Source of the DNA: Armillaria gallica
Lineage: Eukaryota; Basidiomycota; Agaricomycetes; Agaricales; Physalacriaceae
Assembly (NCBI GenBank): GCA_037576215.1
Contig: JBANDB010000016.1
Span: forward strand, 744,001-808,000
DNA: 64,000 nucleotides
Direction: 5' to 3'
Made by a program: the position numbers and the translations under genes. Shown piece by piece: positions 57,918-64,000 of the stretch. How positions within the stretch are numbered: the stretch's first letter is position 1; each line of letters begins with the position of its first letter. Under the pieces are notes generated by a model that saw only the letters and a program-made list of their open reading frames with translations, did not search any database and was not told the origin of the DNA.

Positions 57918-60900
57918 ATGACCGAGGAGAGCTCCCGTGATGCGGAATCTGGCCGCGATCAGGCTGGTCCGCAGGGTGGTGTGGAAGAACAAGCGCCTGT
58001 CGCTGCAGCAGATGAAGGCGGAGTAGGACCGTTTTCTGGGACCTATTTTGGACTGCGAAGAAGGCAGTATCAAAAGCAATTCAGGACAATGGGAGGTACG
58101 TCTCCAGGATATCGCTTTGTGTGAGTATTAATCGACCAACAGCAACGGGCGCTGACCCCAACGACTATACAAAACGCTATCCCAAGGATGCCATCGGAGA
58201 GGAAATGTTACCCAATGGACGTTTTTGGCGCACCTACGTTGACGAGGCCGCCATGTTTGATGGGGAGATGCTGAATATCTATCAAGATACCATCGATGTC
58301 CTATTAGTTTTTGTGGGTAACTTCCCCCACAAGCTCTACCGGCGCTAACGCCATTACTAGGCCGGTCTGTTCTCCGCAATTTTGATGACTTTTGTCATTC
58401 AAACATCGCAAAATTTGCAGCCCGATTATACGGAAGTCTCCGCCTCGCTACTCATCGAACTCGTGGGCTTCCAGAGGGCGACGTCGAACGTATCTTCAAT
58501 CCCTTCTTCTCCTTTTTTCCCTACCATTTCCTTCACTCCGCCTTTGGCGTACATATGGGTGAATAGTCTCTGGTTCATGAGTCTAACACTCAGCCTTATC
58601 ACTGCGCTCGTGGCTGTATTGGTCAAGCAATGGCTTCATCAATATATCGCCACAATCTCCGACAGCTCTCCTCGTGATCGGGGTCGAATTCGTCAATCTC
58701 GATACATGGGCTTGCAGAAATGGCAGGTTCCGATGATCATTGGGCTCCTTCCTGTCCTTCTTCATGTTTCCTTGGGCCTTTTTTTCGCAGGCTTTTGCAT
58801 CTATCTTTTTGCACTTGATCTGGTCATTGCATATGCAGTTGCTACCATGACGGGTTGTGTCTACATCGCATATATCGGGAGTCTCATCCTCCCTCTCGTC
58901 TATCACAATTGTCCATACAAAACCCCACTGACAGTCCATCTGTTTCGACTGTATCGCGCTGCGTGCAACAGAGCATCAAAGCATATCCATCGCCATCACC
59001 CTCATCACGGCCAACCTTTCAGATCTGGCTCAATGAGAGATGCAGAGAAAAAAGGTGTCCAGCGGATGGAAGATGTCGTTGATGGCGAAGCTATTTCTTG
59101 GCTGTTTTCAACATCGTTAAACACGTCTGTCAAACAGGTCGTGCTACAGGCGGTTCTGGGAAATCATAACGAAAAGCTCGATGATATTGACAGAGCTGTT
59201 GGTGACATTTTTGACCAAATAGGCGGTCTGTCGCCTGAAATGCAGTACTCAGTCATGAAACTGAAACACAATCTCTCTCCGATGCCGCCATCGCCAATGT
59301 CGTTACGGCCATTCAAAGATACCACCTCTAGCCTAATTGCGATACTCCAATCCCCGTTACGAGAAACTGTTGTCTTTCCTGAGGATGTATGGATCTGTAT
59401 ATTTGATTGTGCAGATTGGACATCCCCGTCCGCATTAGTCTTAATGGCGGAAGTGATCAAAGTCTGGCAGGACAAGCTTCCCCCAGCTGCGGGGTGGAAG
59501 TCCTTTTCTCAGATGAAAGAGCTGTGGACTCGTTATCGCGAGACGAATGGTAGGCGTAGAAACCACCATGATGATCGGGACACACTCGTACAGATGCAGA
59601 CATATTTGCTACGATTTTGGCGGGAGGAAGAGTTGGGCCTTCCGCCCAATACCAGATCAGGGCGACCGACTCAGGGCAGCGGCACTCTAATTGAGTTCCT
59701 ATCGTGCATGACCACAGAGCTCTCCAGGACCCTCCTTGGCTGGCTTTGTTTTGTTGCAGATCCCAACACAGATCCATCTTTGGACCGTGAACCGACTTTT
59801 AATTTTCTGACATCTTTGGAAAAGGTGTTGCCAGCGATGATCAGAGTTTTTTGTGGTCGCCTGAGTAATACCGATGGTTTTGAATCCGCCGATTCCTTGC
59901 TGGATGGGACATTCGTTACGGTCGAATTAATGTGTAAGAGCCAGGGGACCGAAGAGCCTGAGACTGAAGCTCGGAGGCGCGTTCGTTCCATTTTGACATC
60001 TCGTATCTTCGCCAGAGATATGGCCCTAAAACCCCGCCTCGCGTTGTTGAACATATTCAGTTTCCAAGACGGCATACCTAACTCCGAGCCAACAACATTC
60101 TTGTCGGCGAAAAACTTCTATACCAACGCCATACGGTGTTTGCTGTCTCCGTGCTCCCTGGATCACTACAACACTCCTCTTCGTCTTCAATACTGGGAGT
60201 TGGAATGGAACCTCATGAAGATGGTATTGGAACCTCTACTCTCGCTACACTCGCCGTCTCTTTCCAGATCTTTGCCACATGCTACCAGCTACCGATCCAC
60301 CTACATCCATCTTTCAAACGACAATGATGCGATGTTTAGGATATTCAATGAAGAAGGCGGGTTGCCTGCTTTATATACAAGATTCAGAGCGGCGTATTCT
60401 CATTCCGATTCCGATAAATCGAGGGTAACTACAACATACTTTGCTCTTCTTATCGCATACAGGATGATTGATTTGGATACCTTTGACCCTCTGCACCTTC
60501 CGGACTCCGAGTCATCCGAGCCATCTAACAAAACTTCATTTGTTGAAAGGCTTTCGCTCCTTACACGCATGCTCCTCTACGACAAAAATTGGCAAAGTCT
60601 CACCTTTCTACTCGAAAAGCTAGATCGTCAGAACCGTGTATCCAGGCCAATGTGGGAGGAATATATCACAAAAATGTTTCACTGGACATCGGATGAAGAA
60701 TTTTGGTTCGAATGGAGCTTGTGGCACCGTGTGTATGCTATGAAGTACATTCGGCGCATCCCCGACTTGCTCTCTGTTGAGGCGGGAGGTACATTGCCTG
60801 AGCATGTCTATATGCCAGGAGGAGAGATTTTGGACTTGTTAAAGCAGGACTTGCGAGTGTAAGTTGAACTCATCAGCCGCTCCTCAACTATTATTTCTCA

Positions 60901-61190
60901 TCCATTCTTCTGGTCTCAGGCGTGAGTATCTCATTGATAGTGACAATGTGTTCGCGCCATTGGTCATCTCCTATCGAGAACTATATCACCTGATCGATAA
61001 AGGTCTTGTCCATGGAAACACGCATGCGATGCACTCGGATGAAAGCACATCTGGCATCGGAAAAGTCAGCTCGTATGAAATGGCGCATGGTACCGAGGAA
61101 GAGCATTCAGACGGAGACATGGATGTTGAGGAAGAATATCAAGACAGAGCCTATGGGTTTATAGAAGACCTTCCACATCCGAGTACCTGA
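57918..61190 (+). CDS. DUF6535 multi-pass membrane protein
   Basis: Exons 57918-58095, 58143-58312, 58361-60858 and 60920-61190 join in frame, giving about 1,038 residues. The DUF6535 block is clear: FWRTYVDEAAMFDGEMLNIY, then TIDVLLVFAGLFSAILMTFV, then NLQPDYTEVSASLLIEL. Four or more membrane segments follow (LWFMSLTLSLITALVAVLV, IIGLLPVLLHVSLGLFFAGF, VIAYAVATMTGCVYIAYIGS). The remaining about 780 residues are a soluble, helix-rich region, and the last exon is acidic (EEEHSDGDMDVEEEY). The family is abundant and strain-variable in Agaricomycetes. I know of no established function. Confidence 0.85.
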
Positions 61191-61896
61191 TCGACAGGGC
61201 TGTAGGTACAGTGACCTCAAGCTCATCCATGTAAATCTGCCGAAACTCGCTGTATTCTATATTATATGTGGACGCTCATGGTCGCAACTCTATCCTTGCT
61301 AATTTGTGTTTACTCGTACACCTTGACAGAGATTCGACAGTCTTTGTACGATATCATCATCTGGCTTCATAACTAGAAACGACTAGAAGCTCGACCCTCA
61401 AAATGCGAAACTTCCACCAATCTGCGGTATAGCACAGGTCAATATTGCAACCACAAATTAGGGGATTCCAACGGCAAAGAAATTCGGCTACTGGGGAAAG
61501 GACCCTTAGTACTACTCGCTATTGACCTGCCATCTCAAAGTGTGACCGATGTGGCCAGGGTTGGTTTCGCCGGCATGTCAGCCGGAATATAATGGCTGGC
61601 TACGCCAGAGCGATGAAGCATGAGATCAAAGTCGGCAAAGCTCCCGCCATCTCCAAGAATGCGAAGAGATCAGATAGCATGGCGAGATTGAACCCGACAC
61701 CGGAAGACACGTACACACTACTCGGTAGAGATGGAAGACGGCGATGGCACCAACGCACAGTATTGGGCTGTCGACGACAACTTGCAGGGTAGAGATTTGA
61801 AAAAGTGTCGAGTTCAAAGGCATGATATTTTGTTGGTAAATCACACTCTCAATGCCGTGAACGTCTCTACAGTTTCCGTGAGATCCGCACATCCCA
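61191..61896. other. Intergenic between convergent genes
   Basis: Probably the two 3' UTRs. A small inverted repeat (GGTTTCGCCGGCATGTCAGCC region, 61563-61585) could form a hairpin. No gene. Confidence 0.4.
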
Positions 61897-63176
61897 CTAC
61901 GACTTGTTTCCCCGGTAAAAAGTGGGTGTAGCACCCTGAATCTCTTGCGGTACCGTGGCTTTGAACCCTTGACTGTGAGCTGAGATTAAGCTTGCAGCCG
62001 CCATCAGTTTATAATAGGCCACCAATAATGTCCCATCAGTGGAGGATATGCCCCTGGAAAAAGGACGTCAGAGCGAAAACCGGGATCAGGCGAGAACAAT
62101 GCTCATCACCATTGGGCCACGTCACCATAGATAGCAAAGAAACGCTGGAGTCTGCCGAACATAGAAGGATCGACAGTGACCGGCAGAGATACTACACGAG
62201 TAGCACCCAAGCCGACTGCAGTGATTAGACCAGCCTTGAGTGTCCTTACCGTCGATTCGAAGGTTACCTTGACGCCAAAGGCATCAGTCTTTGCTTTACA
62301 CTCCTCGACAAACTGCCGTGCTAGGGCGGTCGTTGGAAAGAAGGTTTTTATCCCCTGAAGTAGTGAATGAGATGCGTTTAGGAACGGGGAATGACACGCT
62401 TACACGACGTCCGGCGAAGACCGTGGTGATGAAGGGTACGGTGCTGCTGTCCATATCTAAGATCAGTCGATAGCAGTCATTACGAATCTCGGGCGAAGGG
62501 AATTCGGAGAAGACCACGGCTTGCGTTGCTTCTGGTCCTTCTGGGGTGTACCACTCGGGAAAGATATAATCTGATGGGATGACCTGGAGGTGTGTCGGCG
62601 AGCCGCCTGTGGCCTTCAAGTCGTTGTACGCCTTGAAATATGTCAGCACAGGTCAATGATCATGTAAGCTAAACATACCTCGGCCGCCTGGTGAATATCC
62701 AAAAAATGTATGTCGGCTTCTGTCTCAGCCAAGTTGAAACGCACGTCGACACCTTCGTATTTTGAAAGAGTCTGCTTGAGATCGTACTCGTTGAGGCTCT
62801 GCGGGATGTTGCTCAGTCTGACAGTGCGTGTCAAATCGTATTTTACGAGCTTGGCAATCGTCGCGTCGTCCAATGGCGCGGAAGCTGATTCGTCAATCTT
62901 CAACGAAAGATTTTGCACGCCATTGCTGGCTTCGACGCAGCGCCTTGCCGTGTATTCGTCGAAAAACCGGACGAGTAGATGGTCTTTTGAAGGCACGATT
63001 GCCTCTGAAGGGTTGCCTTTAATGGCTTCGATGATGCTGCCGACATCGTATCCGGATGGAAGATTTTCGACACGGACCGTGCGCTGAAGAGATGCAGACC
63101 CTGCTGCAGTTGTATAATACGCGGAAGGAAGACGGGCTGCCCGCAGACACCGAAGGGCAGATCCGATTCGCAACAT
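61897..63176 (-). CDS. Mitochondrial multi-RRM RNA-binding protein, copy 3 (intact paralogue)
   Basis: Exons 63176-62679, 62631-62404, 62354-62110 and 62053-61897 give 375 residues. Intron positions and phases match copy 1 exactly (0, 0, 2). The N-terminus MLRIGSALRCLRAARL is presequence-like. RRM-like units start at TVRVENLPSGYDVGSIIEAI and TVRLSNIPQSLNEYDLKQTL, and two more follow. The third exon keeps FFPTTALARQFVEECK against FFPTSALARQFITACE in copy 1. Divergence is substantial, yet no stops or frameshifts occur, so both genes are under constraint. The pseudogene at 23165 derives from this lineage. Confidence 0.85.
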
Positions 63177-63324
63177 GGTGGGCCGTGACTGGGAAAAAAG
63201 GATCGAGTTCCCACGCCATCGACGCGCCTCGGGCCGACAACTTTCACTTTCCCGGGGCGGCAAGTCGGCATGTTATGCCGAATGGCTTCGGCGTCATTCT
63301 GTCGGGACGGCTCTTGATTGCATA

Positions 63325-63460
63325 CACAGCTGGGTGGTGACTATTTTGGGCGAGTCAAAATAGAATCAAAGTGCGAAATGTCGGATTGCCTCACCCAAAA
63401 TCAGCATCCCAGATTTTGATTCTATTTTGACCATCCAAAAATAGTCGCCTCCCAGCTGTG
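63325..63460. mobile_element. 136-bp fold-back MITE in the RRM copy 3 promoter
   Basis: Inverted arms of about 45 bp start CACAGCTGGGTGGTGACTAT and end ATAGTCGCCTCCCAGCTGTG, flanked by ATA on both sides. The duplicated promoter at 22900-23165 lacks it, so it inserted after that duplication, about 150 bp upstream of the start codon. Confidence 0.75.
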
Positions 63461-64000
63461 ATAGCAACTTTGACGTCAGAGGAAGACCCCGAGCTGCTAT
63501 TTCAAGTTGGTTTAGAATCTTTTGATCTTAATCACAATTTACCGGGCCAATTTGGATATTATTATCTACTGCAACTTTATATAAATGCTGATATTCCCAT
63601 GGCCCGAACGCCAAAACGGTTCCACATGGCATCCTAAAAAGGCGATGAACGCCCAGTTGCATTCTCCACTACGACTTCCCCTACATAGAAATGCCCCACA
63701 TCTGGTTGTGGGGTTGTGGTGGCAGCTGTAGTACCGTCATACCGTAATTATAACCACTGAGCACCACCCCTTTCCGCCTTCGTAACTCCCCCGACAACTA
63801 GACCATCGTCTGAGGCGAGCTTCCGTTGTTGCAAACCCTTTCTGGGCGGTCTATCTTTCACGACCCACTGATTGATGAACCGTATTCGGCTCTATATTGA
63901 CATTCCGATTTCTCCGAGTCTCAGTGCTTGTCTAGTTCCTGGATTCTCACTTTTTACCCGCATCCACACTTCCAGAACCCACTTTATTCGCTGGATCGTA
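63461..64000. other. Upstream region of RRM copy 3, with inverted similarity to the 320-bp repeat
   Basis: The stretch 63865-63972 matches the 320-bp repeat in reverse orientation (TTCCTGGATTCTCACTTTTTACCC against GGGTAAAAAGTAAGAATCCAGG, differing at one base). The stretch 63490-63650 matches 22900-23080. No separate gene is visible up to the window edge. Confidence 0.55.

Noticed and set aside
1..64000. Telomere array
   Set aside because: Only isolated AACCCTAA pairs were seen; no (TTAGGG)n run occurs at the edges or the PLE junctions.

Overview
The window reads as nuclear DNA of a mushroom-forming basidiomycete (Agaricomycetes). Host genes carry short introns of roughly 45-100 nt with GT..AG ends, and several families are typical of that group: DUF6699, DUF6535, GT61, a HET-domain protein, a NACHT/STAND protein, a chromodomain Ty3/gypsy element and an endonuclease-less Penelope-like element (PLE). 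All assignments come from reading motifs by eye; no database search was run.

Layout. (1) 330-5091: a Dap1/PGRMC-type haem protein, a divergent mitochondrial multi-RRM gene, and a frameshifted GT61 glycosyltransferase. (2) 5874-22602: a nested transposon block bracketed by two 320-bp direct repeats of host sequence. It holds a decayed PLE on the minus strand (RT interrupted by a 245-bp TA-flanked MITE), a second partial PLE 3' end, and an inverted third one. The third is split by a 8.46-kb chromodomain gypsy retrotransposon (421-bp LTRs, TSD CCTGC) and by a 1.7-kb non-coding element. The repeated PLE 3' segment encodes a complete type I hammerhead ribozyme. (3) 23165-25000: a pseudogene copy of the RRM gene, a hAT-type MITE and an intron-containing tRNA-Lys(CTT). 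(4) 24955-40700: three large duplicated units, each with a DUF6699 gene flanked by inverted telomere-like AACCCTAA motifs, interleaved with decayed sequence and one unrecognised ORF. (5) 42900-61190: a decayed Zn2Cys6-type transcription factor, a C2-NACHT gene, a hAT-type MITE, a transposon-associated cysteine-peptidase-like ORF, a HET gene and a large DUF6535 membrane protein. (6) 61897-64000: an intact paralogue of the first RRM gene, with a fold-back MITE in its promoter.

The strongest cross-cutting signal is mutational. Every premature in-frame stop I could place in the gypsy element (13) and in the PLE reverse transcriptase (3) is TGA, and so is the one in the third DUF6699 copy. Differences between repeat copies are mostly C-to-T or G-to-A at CpG. 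This is what CpG methylation followed by deamination (RIP-like or MIP-like silencing) would leave. The HET, NACHT and DUF6535 genes plus segmental duplications suggest a fast-evolving accessory region, possibly subtelomeric, but no telomere array is present.
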